This document shows positions 1-10,705 of a DNA stretch of 64,000 nucleotides, one piece after another. The notes beneath the pieces are model-generated. The model was not told where the DNA came from, searched no databases, and saw only the letters and a program-made list of their open reading frames with translations. This DNA comes from Eurosta solidaginis (Eukaryota; Arthropoda; Insecta; Diptera; Tephritidae), in assembly GCF_040869045.1 (NCBI RefSeq), contig NC_090319.1, positions 265,748,897-265,812,896 on the forward strand, read 5' to 3'. A program made the translations under genes and the position numbers. Position 1 is the stretch's first letter. Every line of letters starts with the position of its first letter.

Positions 1-325
1 GCAACTAACAGCTGATCGCTGAAAATTCGCACATTCACACGCACAGTTCTCGACTCATTTCAAAAAAAACTTTAGATTATTTAATTCAAATTTTAAAGTG
101 GGATAATCCTTACAAATTTATGTGTACAGAATATATATGGCGTTTTTGTTGTTATTGAAACAATAGTTTTATTTATATTAAAGCTTTTATCAATTTTTTT
201 TTTAACTTTGAAAAATCTCCGAACACCATTCCTTCATTATATGACATTCGACTGCCTAGTCCACTGCCTTCCACTCTATTCGCAACATAACCTCTACTTA
301 AGCTGCCAAACTATATAGTAAACAA
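1..325. repeat. dispersed repeat fragment, related to 6433-7355
   Basis: This stretch matches 6433-6746 nearly base for base (shared start GCAACTAACAGCTGATC) and then 7338 onward. It lacks the 591-bp hAT-type MITE that interrupts the later copies, so it is a natural empty site. The left end of the element lies outside the window. No coding potential was seen. Confidence 0.85.
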
Positions 326-528
326 TGCTGTAAACAATAAGCGTAGTATGTATAAATAACGAAAAGAAACAAAACAGCACTTCGTGTGCAAGTTCGTTGC
401 CTTGACCGTCAAGTTCTGCATCAGGAAGCAAAGGTGCATGACAAAACAAAGCACAAAGAAAACACCGGCATTTTGACGCACACTAATTGGCAAACTAATA
501 TAGAAAAAGGAAAATATAATTTTTGAAA

Positions 529-1572
529 ATGCTACCAGGACGACAAATTGTACAACCGATCTCACAAGAGAATCCGTTATGGGTATCTTGGCACGATACA
601 CAAATGATGGCATCTCTCAGTCCAGCCACAGTTATGGATTATTTTTGTCGTAAATCGAATCCATTTTACGACAGAGTGTGCAATAATGAAACCATTAGAA
701 TGCAGCGTTTAAGCCTAGAACATCTCAAGTAAGCATATTGCAATAAACAACTAAGGTCAATTTAAAACAATTTTACTTATTTACTGTTTATCATTTCCCA
801 GCAATATGGTTGGAGTAGAGTATATATTACTACATGTGGCTGAACCTATATTATATGTTATCAGAAAACAACATCGTCACAGTCCAACAGAGGCGACACC
901 GATGGCAGATTATTATATAATAGGTGGAATGGTTTATAAAGCGCCCGATTTGGCAAGCGTTATAAATTCCAGAATTGTATGAAACCAATATTTAATGCGT
1001 ATTTTTGAATATAATATAATAGTTTGCGTATTTCCTTTTTGTATAGCTTGCTACTGTAACAAATTTACAATCTGCATTTGAAGAAGCTAGCAGTTACTCC
1101 AGATATCATCCAAACAAGGGTTATACATGGGATTTCAATGCAAATAAATCACGTTAGTAAATAATTAATTATTTGTATAGTGATACATAGCATTCATGTC
1201 ATCTTTCTAGTTGCAGATAAAGCGAAAAGTAATAAAAAAGACGCATCAACAAGTAAAGATGATGGTGGTACAATATTTCAAAAACAACGTGTTGACATGC
1301 TCTTAGCTGAATTGGTACGAAAATTTCCGCCACCAATACCCCCAATCATTCATCAGCAGCAAATGCAAAATCAGCAACAACAAATGCAACAAGCTCAATT
1401 ACAAAATGTTGCACAGGAAGGAGCTAACACTGATACAAATAGCATAGCTGCCAATCCAACGCCGTCCAATAACGGTGTTGTACCTATGGCGAGTCCTTCA
1501 CCAGGTGGTGCAGATCAAAAAGTGGAGGGAGTTGACATGAAACCTCCACCAGAAAAGAAGATTAAGATGTGA
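529..1572 (+). CDS. MED6: Mediator complex subunit 6
   Basis: Mediator head-module subunit that links transcription activators to RNA polymerase II in the nucleus. Four coding exons can be joined in frame: 529-728, 802-976, 1047-1152 and 1211-1572, giving 280 residues; each intron has GT and AG ends. The conserved Med6 core is clear: SWHD near residue 22, [12 protein letters not shown] at about 38-49, then [25 protein letters not shown], and the [12 protein letters not shown] segment that closes the domain. A Gln-rich stretch follows at about residues 215-235 and a Lys-rich tail ends with [11 protein letters not shown] recall fly MED6 as about 250 residues, so this copy is slightly longer because of the Gln-rich part. 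The ATG at 529 is the first in the ORF and starts with MLPGRQ; an upstream in-frame TTG is not needed. It is tail-to-tail with the reductase at 2033-2707. No breaks were seen. Confidence 0.96.
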
Positions 1573-1694
1573 AGGAATCCTTTTTTTCAAGGATGTATCG
1601 ATTGTTTTGAAAGCGCCATCAGTCAGGTCAGGCTACTAAGTACTATCAAAATAGCTAACATGATTGAATCATGCATTTGTAAAATATTATAATT

Positions 1695-1700
1695 AATAAA
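1695..1700 (+). terminator. likely polyadenylation signal of MED6
   Basis: AATAAA lies about 120 bases after the MED6 stop codon. A second AATAAA occurs near 1726. Assigned from position only. Confidence 0.55.
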
Positions 1701-1758
1701 CAAAAAATGCTAAGGCATGGGAAAAAATAAATGGAAACACCATTAAATTTATAAGTAA

Positions 1759-1764
1759 TTTATT
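1759..1764 (-). terminator. likely polyadenylation signal of the 2033-2707 reductase
   Basis: Reads AATAAA on the minus strand, about 270 bases past the reductase stop codon. It is less than 100 bases from the MED6 signal on the other strand, so the two transcripts probably end very close together. Nothing else was seen between 1573 and 2032. Confidence 0.45.
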
Positions 1765-2032
1765 ATTGTGCATAAGGTTTGGAATACTAACGAATCTAAA
1801 ATCTGGCACCAACTGCAGAAAAATAAAAAAATAGTGTATATACGAGTGTAGCATGTTTATATATACACAATCTATAAATAGTATATGCCAATAGGTTTTG
1901 TGCATTTGTGAATTTCCAAATATGTGCTGTATATTCATTCACATCTGTAGGCACGTTTAACATCACCTTTACGATTGCTTTTATATATTTTATACACATG
2001 AGTAATTGCTGATATGTATTAAATATCTTACT

Positions 2033-2707
2033 TTACGACTTTTTTGCAATACCGCAAACCTTTCCGATATGCTCATCTTGTTCCAAAGAATCTACGATGA
2101 ATTTTGCCAAATCATACTTGGAAATAGCGCGACCTGATATGTCATCATGCTGTACCGTATACTCGGTTGAAGGCTCATCCGCAATATGTGGTGGCAATAT
2201 AGCTACATAATCTAACCCGGAAGCCTTTGTTAAGTCCAACATTCGTTTGTGTTCTTCATTTAATTTAAGAAATACGCCTGGCACTTCCTTCAAGGGACGA
2301 AAGAGGAATGACGACATTACAATTGAGAAACGTTGTATATTTTTTTCCTTCATAGCTTTAATTAGATTTGCTGTACCGGTGGACAAGTCGGTTGTAGCCT
2401 CCAGTTTATTACGTGTACCTAAAATGATACATACTCCATCCACATTCTCGATCACTTTTTTGCAATCATCAAGATTGAGTGCATCGCCTTTAACCAAATC
2501 AACTTTGTCCTTAAAACGATCAGGTAATGTCGATTCACTGCGGTACAAAAGGCGAACTTTTAATCCTGTTAATATAAAATTGAATTCTTATAAATTGCAA
2601 ATTCAAAGGTAAATATATTTACATGATCACGTACCTTTTTCCAAAGCATAATCAACAACACATTGACCGGTCATGCCGGTGCCTCCGATAATAGCAAGGC
2701 GTTGCAT
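2033..2707 (-). CDS. BLVRB: NAD(P)-binding atypical SDR, biliverdin/flavin reductase B-like
   Basis: Small cytosolic NAD(P)H-dependent reductase of the atypical short-chain dehydrogenase class (flavin reductase/biliverdin-IXbeta reductase family). Two exons on the minus strand, 2707-2635 and 2565-2033, join in frame to give 201 residues. The start is fixed by MQRLAIIGGTGMTGQ, whose GGTGMTG (residues 8-14) is the family's glycine-rich dinucleotide loop. Further family features are LLYRSE after beta-2, VCIILGTRNKLEATT near the nucleotide, VVMSSFLF, GLDYVAILPPHIADEP and the YDLAKFIVDSLEQ helix near the end. The intron has GT and AG ends. The length fits the family (about 200). The physiological substrate cannot be told from sequence; the gene symbol rests on family similarity. 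The gene is intact. Confidence 0.9.
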
Positions 2708-3116
2708 AATGGAAGTTTTTATTTTCGTGTGAATTGTAAGCTGCACAAAGAAAAACTGTTATCTTCACAATTTACGAATGTGAAGAGATAGTGTACTTAT
2801 CAAGAATTATATGATGTATAAAGTTTATTGTATTTGCTTGAATCGCCCTACGTCCAGCACAAATTGACATACAAGCAAAGTGCGATTCTATGTAGACAGA
2901 AAATGTATTAAAATTTGTAATTCAATGAAATTGAGGTGTAAAATGAGCTCTCAAGGTTAATTAAATGTTTATTATGGCTTCCCTTTCATCTCGCTTTGTA
3001 ATCAGGTACCGGTCCCTCTTCAGCTGCTTTGCAACATAGTGTACCTATACATACATAGTGTACCTACGCATACATAGCGTACCTATACATATATATATAG
3101 TGTACTTGTACACTAT
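2708..3116. other. intergenic, promoter side of the reductase
   Basis: AT-rich sequence upstream of the reductase start, with no ORF of note. From about 3040 it contains short direct repeats built on GTGTACCTAYRCATACATA, which abut the MITE array. No clear core promoter was recognised. Confidence 0.5.
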
Positions 3117-4217
3117 GCAAGGCGAATTCAGTACAGGTGGTGTTATCCCAACAGCTGATTGCTTCTTGATTATTTTCCATACAACGCCTGGCACTACAAT
3201 ATGTCAGTTAATCGAAATCAATGAAAATTTTCTTTTGACTTGACATTCTTCCGCACGGCGAATTGGTTGAATTCGCTTTGCCACCACCTAGTATGGATTC
3301 GCCTTGACACTATGCTTTGCACAAATTCGTTTATGGGTGTGTAATCCACTGGAAAGTGATTTTTATATGATATTCCAAGGCGAATTCAGTATAGGTGGTG
3401 TTATCCCATCAGCTGATTGCTTCTTCATGATAATTTTCCATACAAAGCCTTGTAAAACAAAATGTCAGTTAATCGAAATCTATGAAAATTTTCTTTTGAC
3501 TTGACATTCTTCTGCACGACGAATTGGTTGAATTCGCTTTGCCACCACCTGGTATAGATTCGCCTTGATTCGCACAACTATTTTTGGAATATCATCAAGG
3601 CGAATTCAGTATAGATGGGGTTATCCCATCAGCTGATTGCTTCTTCTTGATAATTTTCCATACAAAGCCTTGCACAACAAAGTGTCAGTTAATCGAAATC
3701 TATGAAAAATTTCTTTTGACTTGACATTCTTCTGCACGACGAATTGGTTGAATTCGCTTTGCCACCACCTGGTATATATTCGCCCAGAATAGTTGTGCGA
3801 ATCAAGGCGAATCTATACCAGGTGGTGGCAAAGCGAATTCAATCAATTTGCCGTGCAGAAGAATGTCAAGTCAAAATAAAATTTTCATAGATTTCGATTA
3901 ACTGACATTTTGTTGTACAAGGCTTTGTATGGAAAATTATCAAGAAGAAGCAATCAGCTGATGGGATAACACCACCTATACTGAATTTGCCTTGATGATA
4001 TTCCAAAAATAGTTGTGCGAATCAAGGCGAATCTATACCAGGTGGTGGCAAAGCGAATTCAATCAATTCGCCGTGCGGATGAATGTCAAGTCAAAAGAAA
4101 ATTTTCATAGATTTCGATTAACTGACATTTTGTTGTACAAGGCTTTGTATGGAAAATTATCAAGAAGAAGCAAACAGCTGATGGGATTACACCGCCTGTA
4201 ATGAATTCGCCTTGTGT
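3117..4217. repeat. array of five ~190-bp MITEs, three direct and two inverted
   Basis: Each unit begins CAAGGCGAATTCAGTAYAGG and ends with the imperfect inverse of that sequence (CCTGGTATAGATTCGCCTTG). Copies lie at about 3117-3308, 3377-3570 and 3595-3785 in one orientation and at 3802-3996 and 4022-4217 in the other. The ~28-bp linkers between copies are also mirrored (TTCGCACAACTATTTTTGGA and its inverse), so about 3570-4025 is itself a large imperfect palindrome centred near 3793. Short ORFs inside are non-coding. The last unit is also the left end of the 7.94-kb tandem duplication. Confidence 0.88.
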
Positions 4218-4960
4218 GCGAATATCATGGTGGAATAACCAAGTGAAGTAAGCCGTCAATTGTCTCGCTCTAAATTCTTCTTTGTTCTGTCATTCGGCTA
4301 TCTAAAATTTTTCACCAATGTTGTCCCCGAAAAGTGTTGTTTTTTTGCATTTTTCAGGAGTAAAATATGGTAGTCTTAGTACTTTTTAAAAAATTTGAAA
4401 CAGGTCTTTATTAAAAAAACTGTATGTATTCACGTCATATCCAACAAGGATTTTCAAGAACACCAAAACTGTCGTATTATTTATGTAAAACTTTGCTAAA
4501 ACAATGGATTTCTAAATATACATAGTTACAAAAAATTTTAACTCACTGTTGTTGTTTTGCCCTAAAAATTAGACCACTCCACTAAGATAAGAGGAATGTT
4601 ACAGTTATGGATTGTAATTTAGAATATATGAATCCGGCTCGATCGGATCAGCATCTTCTGGCTCTAGGCCTACTGCGGCGGGGTTAGTATATCCCCTGGC
4701 ATATTTTAGTAATTAATAACTTGAAAACATTAGTAATACATCATGAATTCAACTGTCAGGAGTTTTGGGGGATCATCTGATCAAGTTTGTATAATATATT
4801 AGAAGGGCATATGTTTTAGTTCCAACTCTCAACGACATATCAACAGACCAGATGGTAATATCAATGCATTTTTAGGGATCAAAACACAATTAGAAGTGTT
4901 ATGGTCACTTCCAAGTGGGACTGTAAAACTTCTCACCGAATCCGAAACCCATTTAAGTGC
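4218..4960. other. no gene seen
   Basis: AT-rich non-coding sequence between the MITE array and the SINE. A palindromic GGCTCGATCGGATC segment sits near 4636. No ORF, RNA gene or repeat boundary could be supported. The same holds for the duplicate at 12173-12915. Confidence 0.5.
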
Positions 4961-4971
4961 GCAAAGTTACT

Positions 4972-5338
4972 ATAAATAAAAATAAATAAATAAATGTAAG
5001 GCGCGATAACCTCCGAAGAGACCTAAGGCCGAGCTTCTCTTCCAATTTACGTCGTGCTCCTCTTGATTTTCCTACAAATTGGCCGGACGGGACCTACATA
5101 TTTTATGCCGACTCCGAACGGCATCTGCAAGGCAGATGAGTTTTCACTGAGAGCTTTTCATGGCAGAAATACACTTGGAGCGCTTGCCAAACACTGCCGA
5201 GGGGCGACCCCGCTTAGAAAAAATTTCTTCTAATTGAAAAACCTTCTTTCTAAAATTTTGATGTTGCTTTGCCCGGGGTGCGAACCCAGGGCATACGGTG
5301 TGGTAGGCGGAGCAAGCTACTATCACACAACGGTGGCC
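4972..5338 (-). mobile_element. tRNA-derived SINE (first copy)
   Basis: Read on the minus strand, the element begins GGCCACCGTTGTGTGATAGT, has an A-box-like TAGTAGCTTGCTCCGCC and a B-box-like GGTTCGCACCCC about 45 bases further, and ends in an (AAAT)n-type tail next to 4972. An 11-bp TSD, GCAAAGTTACT, flanks it (4961-4971 and 5339-5349). Internal RNA polymerase III promoter, A/T-rich tail and TSD are the standard hallmarks of a SINE. I associate this family with tephritid genomes, from memory. The short ORF at 5144-5326 is incidental. Confidence 0.88.
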
Positions 5339-5349
5339 GCAAAGTTACT

Positions 5350-6409
5350 TTAGTTCAACTAAATAACGGATAACACCTCTCCCTTTTTTGTCCGGTTTTT
5401 CGATGAAAACTTCAACTTCAGTTGAAGTTAAGGTAAGTTTACTTTATACCTATATGACACTACTTTATTTTTCTCTATATTTTTCTTGTATTTTCTCTTA
5501 TATGTTTTGCCGCCCTCCCTCCTAATACGGTTTCAGTACTGGTGTAAGTGTGTAAACTATATTAAAAAAAAAAACTAGCGAAATACAGGAAAAATACAAT
5601 CTAGTTCATTAAAAACAAACGAGCCAGTTTGGATTTCGATAGGTTTTTTTTGACATTCGGCCGTTTTTTCTTAATTTTTTCTGACAAGTGAAAATTTTGT
5701 TTTTAGTTTGAAAATTGTGTGCATAAAAACACAACAAAAAACAACTTTCTTCTGAAAAAAGTCAACCATCAGAGGCCAAAATAAATTTCGAGTGTTATTT
5801 TCATCGTTTTGATTGTTAAAAATGTTAATTAAAAATAAAATTTAAAACATAAACAAAAAAATTTCAAACTCTCTAATTTTGTGGGGAATAGTGGTCTCGT
5901 TTTCTCATGGTAGAAATTGTTTTTGTATTTTGAAGTTCCGATAAAGTTTCGTCAGTAGTTCTAGCTTGGAATCCAAGACAAAATAAAGGAATTAGACGCA
6001 TTATTGAATTTTACTGCTCATCACAGTTTAAGTTTTTTCATTTTATTCGATACGTCACTCGCACTGGTCCTCTATATCCCCTTTTGTATTGGCGTTAGGT
6101 GACACTGATATGCTGAAAAAAACAGTTTCTGTAATGGCCTTCGTAGCAAGGTATTAATTTTTCTGCTCCTATTTTTTCAAAGCGGGAAAATATTTTACCC
6201 TCTTCTCACCGTTGAATATGGATCCCTACCGTTTCAGATAGCGTACATCTTCTTTCTGGCTTTGTTTATTTACTTCACCTGGTGATTCCACCATGCAAAT
6301 ATATAAATAAATAAGATGCGTTTCATTGTTTTTTGTGGCGTTCTCATGGCTCTATTTTATGGTTGGCTCATCTCATGATCTCATCTGATTTTATTTATTT
6401 CATTGCATC
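5350..6409. other. no gene seen
   Basis: About 1 kb of AT-rich sequence without ORFs of note or clear repeat ends, apart from the imperfect palindrome AACTTCAACTTCAGTTGAAG near 5408. The duplicate is at 13305-14364. Confidence 0.5.
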
Positions 6410-7355
6410 ATTGTAAATTTTACCAAGTTGCGCAACTAACAGCTGATCGGTGAAAATTCGCACATTCACGCGCACAGTTCTCGACTCAGTTTCAAAAAAA
6501 AACTTTAGATTATTTAACTCAAATTTTAAAGTGAGATAATCCTTACGAATTTATGTATATAGAATATATAAGGCGTTGTTGTTGTTATTAAAACAATAGT
6601 TTTATTTATATTAAAGCTTTTATCATTTTTTTTACTTTGAAAAAACTCCGAACACCATTCTTTCATTATATGACATTCGACTGCCTAGTCCACTGCCTTC
6701 ACTCTATTCGCAACATAACCTCTATTTAAGCTGCCAAACTATATAGCAGGCATGCTTAACCAACGAAACGATATCATTTCGTTACGATAATCAACGTTAA
6801 TAAACGAAACGAACTCATTTCGTTTCGTTTATTAACGTTAAGATCGTCAAATTAACGAAATGATTTCGTTTCGTTTTCTGCCATATCAAAACGAAATCAA
6901 ATCGTTTATGTTGATTATTAATTTAAAACTATGCTGGCAAAGCTGATTGATGGCGGAGTCATTAAGGGTGAAAGCATTAGCCAAGCTGATTGCAACTTTT
7001 CTCTTGAATTTTGACAGTACGAACATTTCTCAGAGTATTTTTGACATTACCACCAACGAATTTCACAAACAAATTACATAGAGTTTGTGTGTGTATGTGC
7101 GCTCGTTGTTGCCACCTTACGGCTTCACCATGGCTGTAGCATTGCCAGCACAATTCAAACATAAAGTATCACGTTTTTGTTAACGTTTTTAACGTTAACG
7201 AAAGCTTTTCGTTTCGGTTAAAAACGAGATACAATTTATTTTGATAATTTCTTTATCGATAATATTTCGAAGTGTTTCAACGGAAACGGTGGAAATTTTT
7301 TGATAAACGATTAGCTTAACGTTAAGGTGCATCCCTGCTATATAGTAAACAATGC
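6410..7355. mobile_element. non-autonomous DNA element, same family as window start, carrying a hAT MITE
   Basis: The ends show a short inverted similarity: CATTGTAAATTTTACCAAG on the left, and GTAAACAATG as the inverse of CATTGTTTAC on the right. It sits inside an older MITE, pieces of which appear at 6361-6409 and 7352-7397. The part 6433-6746 equals 1-325. Its own TSD could not be fixed; TGCAT is a candidate. Duplicate at about 14365-15311. Confidence 0.55.
6747..7337. mobile_element. hAT-type MITE, 591 bp (first copy)
   Basis: It begins CAGGCATGC and ends GCATCCCTG, an imperfect inverted pair of the CAGGG-type seen in hAT elements. It is flanked by an exact 8-bp TSD, CTATATAG (6739-6746 and 7338-7345), the length expected for hAT. 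The empty site is present at window position about 309-316. Subterminal regions are rich in repeated AACGAAA and TTTCGTT motifs in both orientations, typical of transposase-binding arrays. There is no transposase ORF; the element is non-autonomous. Confidence 0.93.
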
Positions 7356-7416
7356 AATGCATGGTCGATGGAATTGTCAAAAGGAGATGGCAAACGTTGT
7401 GAATAAAACTAAAACC

Positions 7417-8828
7417 CCCATTACTGATACTTAGCATAGACTTGACTGGACTTGGCGTAAACTTGGCAACCCTACAAGAATACTGACTATCATATGACTA
7501 TCATCTGATTGTCAGCAATGTCAACCTAACGGTCAGCGCCTCATACAAACTTTCTATCACGAACTTAAGGGGACTTGCGCAAATGTGATGTAAACAACCG
7601 TGTACGTGTGAGTTTTTGTCTCCTTCTTGTACACCAACATGGCCTACTGATTAAGTATATAGCCGTACTGCTCACTCTCATTCCTTTTCCTGGATCAGTG
7701 CTGACACTCTAACTATCAAAAAGTGTCATAAATGATAGTTTACTGTAGATATCAGGTTTGACTGTTATACTATCATAACTGACCATTGTTATATTCCGCC
7801 AAAAATGAAACAATGCTTTTTGCTTTTTATTTACTTTATTTCATTACGTTTTTAATTTTGTACGTGATAAAAGCATACGTGTTTTTTATTTGTTGAAAAT
7901 ATATAGTTTTATAAGAATTCGAGTTCAGAATGTTCAATTTAAATTCAGAAATTCATGCGGAAACACATTTAAAAATGAATCACCACTAACCACTATTATT
8001 TTTCGGGTATCAAATTTTTGAGTGCGCCCATACATTCCGACAGCTTTTGGTGTTTTTTAATATTATTTTCGATTTTTTTCTTTTAGCATGGAGCTTTGAA
8101 ATGCTCTCTTTTTCATTTTTTAAACTTATTTTTTATATGGTTTTCTTCGGTTGAAAATGACGGAATTTAAAAAATAACAAAACAACCGTGATAATCGTTT
8201 GATTGTCATATGACAGTCAGTAGTGACAACATGATTAAATCGGATAAACTATTCTCGCATACATAAAATTCCGTTGAGAATTATGTATCTGTCTCACATG
8301 CCTAATGGTATCTGCTGTACGTTCTTTTGTTCTGTACCAGGTGTCCGAAGCTTTCCCAGTTTGAGTCCTTTTTCATGATTATAGGCTGTCGTTGGGAACA
8401 TGCGGACATGCGTGAGCGAACAAAGGAACATACATAAATTTGAGTATCAATGTTTACGTCATCGCAGGATCAGCATTGTCAATTACAAGTGTGAGTGTAT
8501 TAGTAAAACTATCAGCGTTTCTTTTAGGGAACTTAGCCACGATTATACTCCACTTGGCGCATACAATCTGGCATCATAATCAGCGTTGAAATTTATTTTT
8601 AAATAAATGTCAATTTGTATGACAAAATGTCAAAAGGAAATGGAAACAAACAAATGGCATCTCAAAATGTAAACGTCACTTAGAACTTACAGAGAAAATC
8701 AAAATTCAACAGACTTCTAAGTCAAGTTAAGTGTTGCCAAGTTTTGAGTAATCAGTAACATGCAAAGTTCATTTAACAGAACTGTAAGTGACAGTTCTCA
8801 AGTCAAGTCAAGTCTATGCTAATAGCTA
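7417..8828. mobile_element. CCCATTACT-type MITE, interrupted by a 1,060-bp element
   Basis: The left part 7417-7469 and the right part 8530-8828 together correspond, inverted, to the uninterrupted 338-bp copy at 19829-20166. Diagnostic blocks are CTTAGCCACGATTATACTCC and TTGCCAAGTTTTGAGTAATC. Its right terminus is lost at the border of the next element. Duplicate at 15373-16784. Confidence 0.75.
7470..8529. mobile_element. 1,060-bp TIR element inserted in a MITE
   Basis: It starts CCCTACAAGAATACTGA and ends with the inverse of CCCTAAAAGAAACGCTGA, and it interrupts the older MITE exactly where the uninterrupted copy reads GGCAACTTAGCC. Only AA is duplicated at the junction. It carries internal short inverted repeats around ATCATATGAC. 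No transposase ORF; superfamily unknown. Duplicate at 15426-16485. Confidence 0.7.
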
Positions 8829-9090
8829 AATTCAGTAAGCCGTCTCTAGTCACTATTAGAGACTATTTGGGGTGAAAATCACTTTTGAGACAATTTGCCA
8901 TTCTGTAAGCTGTCTCGCGTCTCCAGCCTCACAAAAGCCGGGGCAGATCACAAACGTGAAAATTTCAGAAAAAGTATGAAAATTATTTGCGAAAAACGCT
9001 TTAAATATATTTTTTTTTTATTCCTCAAATTAAAATAAGCATAGAAAAAATTAAAAAACAGAAAATACTTAAAAAAACATCGAACTCTAT

Positions 9091-9177
9091 GTGGCGCCGC
9101 TGATATTCGGACCTACACACTTTGGGATTTTCTATAAAAGTTGTGAACGGCGTCTTAGCGAGCTCAGCCACAATACC
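9091..9177 (-). pseudogene. tRNA-Ser-like sequence in foldback left arm
   Basis: Inverse copy of 10081-10168. Its B box has decayed to GGTCCGAATA, while the A-box half is preserved. Duplicate at 17047-17133. Confidence 0.55.
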
Positions 9178-10080
9178 ACTCAACATTGCGTTGACAAAAT
9201 GCAATGCTATATTATTTGTTCAATGTATGAGTAAATTGTCATTTTGGTGAATTTCGTTGATATGGTGAATTGTTTTGTGACTTTCGTTTACTGAGTATCG
9301 AAATCATCTCAAGTCACAAAAATTGTCTCTAAAGGAAAATCTCAAATTTAGAGACTTGAGATGAGACTGAATTACAGAATTCAGACGTTAGTATCAGTAA
9401 CGGAGCCTTAAGTGTGATATCTTCTGCATAGACGCCAAAATTCCGAAGTGATTGGATCACCTGATTTGTAATTGACTATCGCTGTCTCATTCTGCATCTC
9501 TTTCTAACACCCGCTGAAGATAACCAGCCCTATGCGCCGCCATATTGAACACCCTGTCAAAACGCTAAAAAGCATTGTGAATGATGACTTAGTGTGATAT
9601 CTTCTGCATAAACGTCAAAATTCCAAAGTGATTGGTCACCTGATTTGTATTTGACTATCGCTGTCTCATTCTGTCTCTCTTTCTATCACCCGCTAAAGAT
9701 AGGCGCCGCCATATTGAACAGCCTGTCAAAACGCTGAAAAGTAGCCATATTTAACAGCCTGTCAGGCAGTTGACAGATAAGATAACACACTTAGTCATCA
9801 TTCACAATGCTAAAAAGAAGCCATATTGAACATCCTGTCAGGCAGTTGACAGAGAAGATATCACACTTACGGCTGAATTCTGTAATTCAGTCTCATCTCA
9901 AATCTCTAAATTTGAGATTTTCCTTTAGAGACAATTTTTGTGACTTGAGATGATTTCGGTATTCAGTAAACGAAAGTCACAAAAACAATTCACCATATCA
10001 ACGAAATTCACCAAAATGACAATTTACTCATACATTGAACAAATAATATAGCATTGCATTTTGTTAACATAATGTTAAGT

Positions 10081-10168
10081 GGTATTGTGGCTGAGCTTGC
10101 TAAGACGCCGTTCATAATTTTTATAGAAAAACCCAAAGTGTGTAGGTTCGAATCTCAGCGGCGCCACA
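10081..10168 (+). pseudogene. tRNA-Ser-like sequence in foldback right arm
   Basis: GTGGCTGAGCTTGCTAAGAC resembles the A-box half of a class II tRNA (Ser/Leu). About 45 bases later GTAGGTTCGAATCTCAGC gives an intact B box (GGTTCGAATC). Overall spacing and the long variable region fit tRNA-Ser best, but acceptor and T stems are poorly paired, so it is a relic or tRNA-derived segment rather than a functional gene. Duplicate at 18037-18124. Confidence 0.6.
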
Positions 10169-10471
10169 TTAGAGTACGATGTCTTTTTTTAAGTATTTTC
10201 TGTTTTTTTAATTTTTCTATGCTTATTTTAACTTGGGGAATACAAAAAATATATTTAAAGCGTTTTTCCCAAATAATTTTCATACTTTTTCTGACATTTT
10301 CACGTTTGTGATCTGCCCCGGCCCAGCTCACAAATTAGTGATTGTTTTTGTGAGGCTGGAGACGCGAGACAGCTTACAGAATGGCAAATTGTCTCAAAAG
10401 TGAATTTCACCCCAAATAGTCTCTAATAGTGACTAGATACGGCTTACTGAATTCAGATGTTAGTTTGATTC

Positions 10472-10657
10472 ACAATGATGGCAAACTCAAAATGAAACCA
10501 ATACATTGGCAACATTTTCTTACACATACAAAAACTGCTTTTATGTTTCCATTCCATACCATTCACACCAACACCAATACACAGATTTTGAGAATTTGAA
10601 CAGACATATTTTGTTATTGTACAGATGAGCCAACCATATAGTTGAACCATGGGCGTT
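10472..10657. repeat. right part of a split MITE (family of 20334-20597)
   Basis: Runs from GATGGCAAACTCAAAATG to GATGAGCCAACC and AGTTGAACCATGG, the right end of the family whose complete copy is 20334-20597. The left pieces of the same insertion are at 6361-6409 and 7352-7397. Duplicate at 18428-18613. The short minus-strand ORF here is incidental. Confidence 0.7.
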
Positions 10658-10705
10658 CTCAAAGCGTCAAAGTGAAGCTACGCCGGCGAAGCATTTAGCA
10701 AATCT

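Larger units (their letters stand above)
8829..10452. mobile_element. foldback structure: two inverted ~560-bp arms around a 488-bp core
   Basis: Arms 8829-9384 and 9873-10452 are inverted copies of each other: the left arm starts AATTCAGTAAGCCGTCTC and the right arm ends with the inverse. Each arm includes a tRNA-like segment. The core 9385-9872 holds nested short elements bounded by TAAGTGTGATATCTTCT (9409) and its exact inverse (ending 9869), with a further pair inside (about 9583 and 9790). Duplicate at 16785-18408. The 85-codon ORF at 10054-10311 is incidental. Confidence 0.85.

Noticed and set aside
7195..7437. 80-83-codon minus-strand ORF inside the hAT MITE
   Set aside because: It crosses the TSD and the element border, has no transposase motif and is AT-rich by composition.
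8829..10452. Functional tRNA genes
   Set aside because: Acceptor and T stems do not pair well and the left copy has lost its B box; kept as tRNA-like relics.
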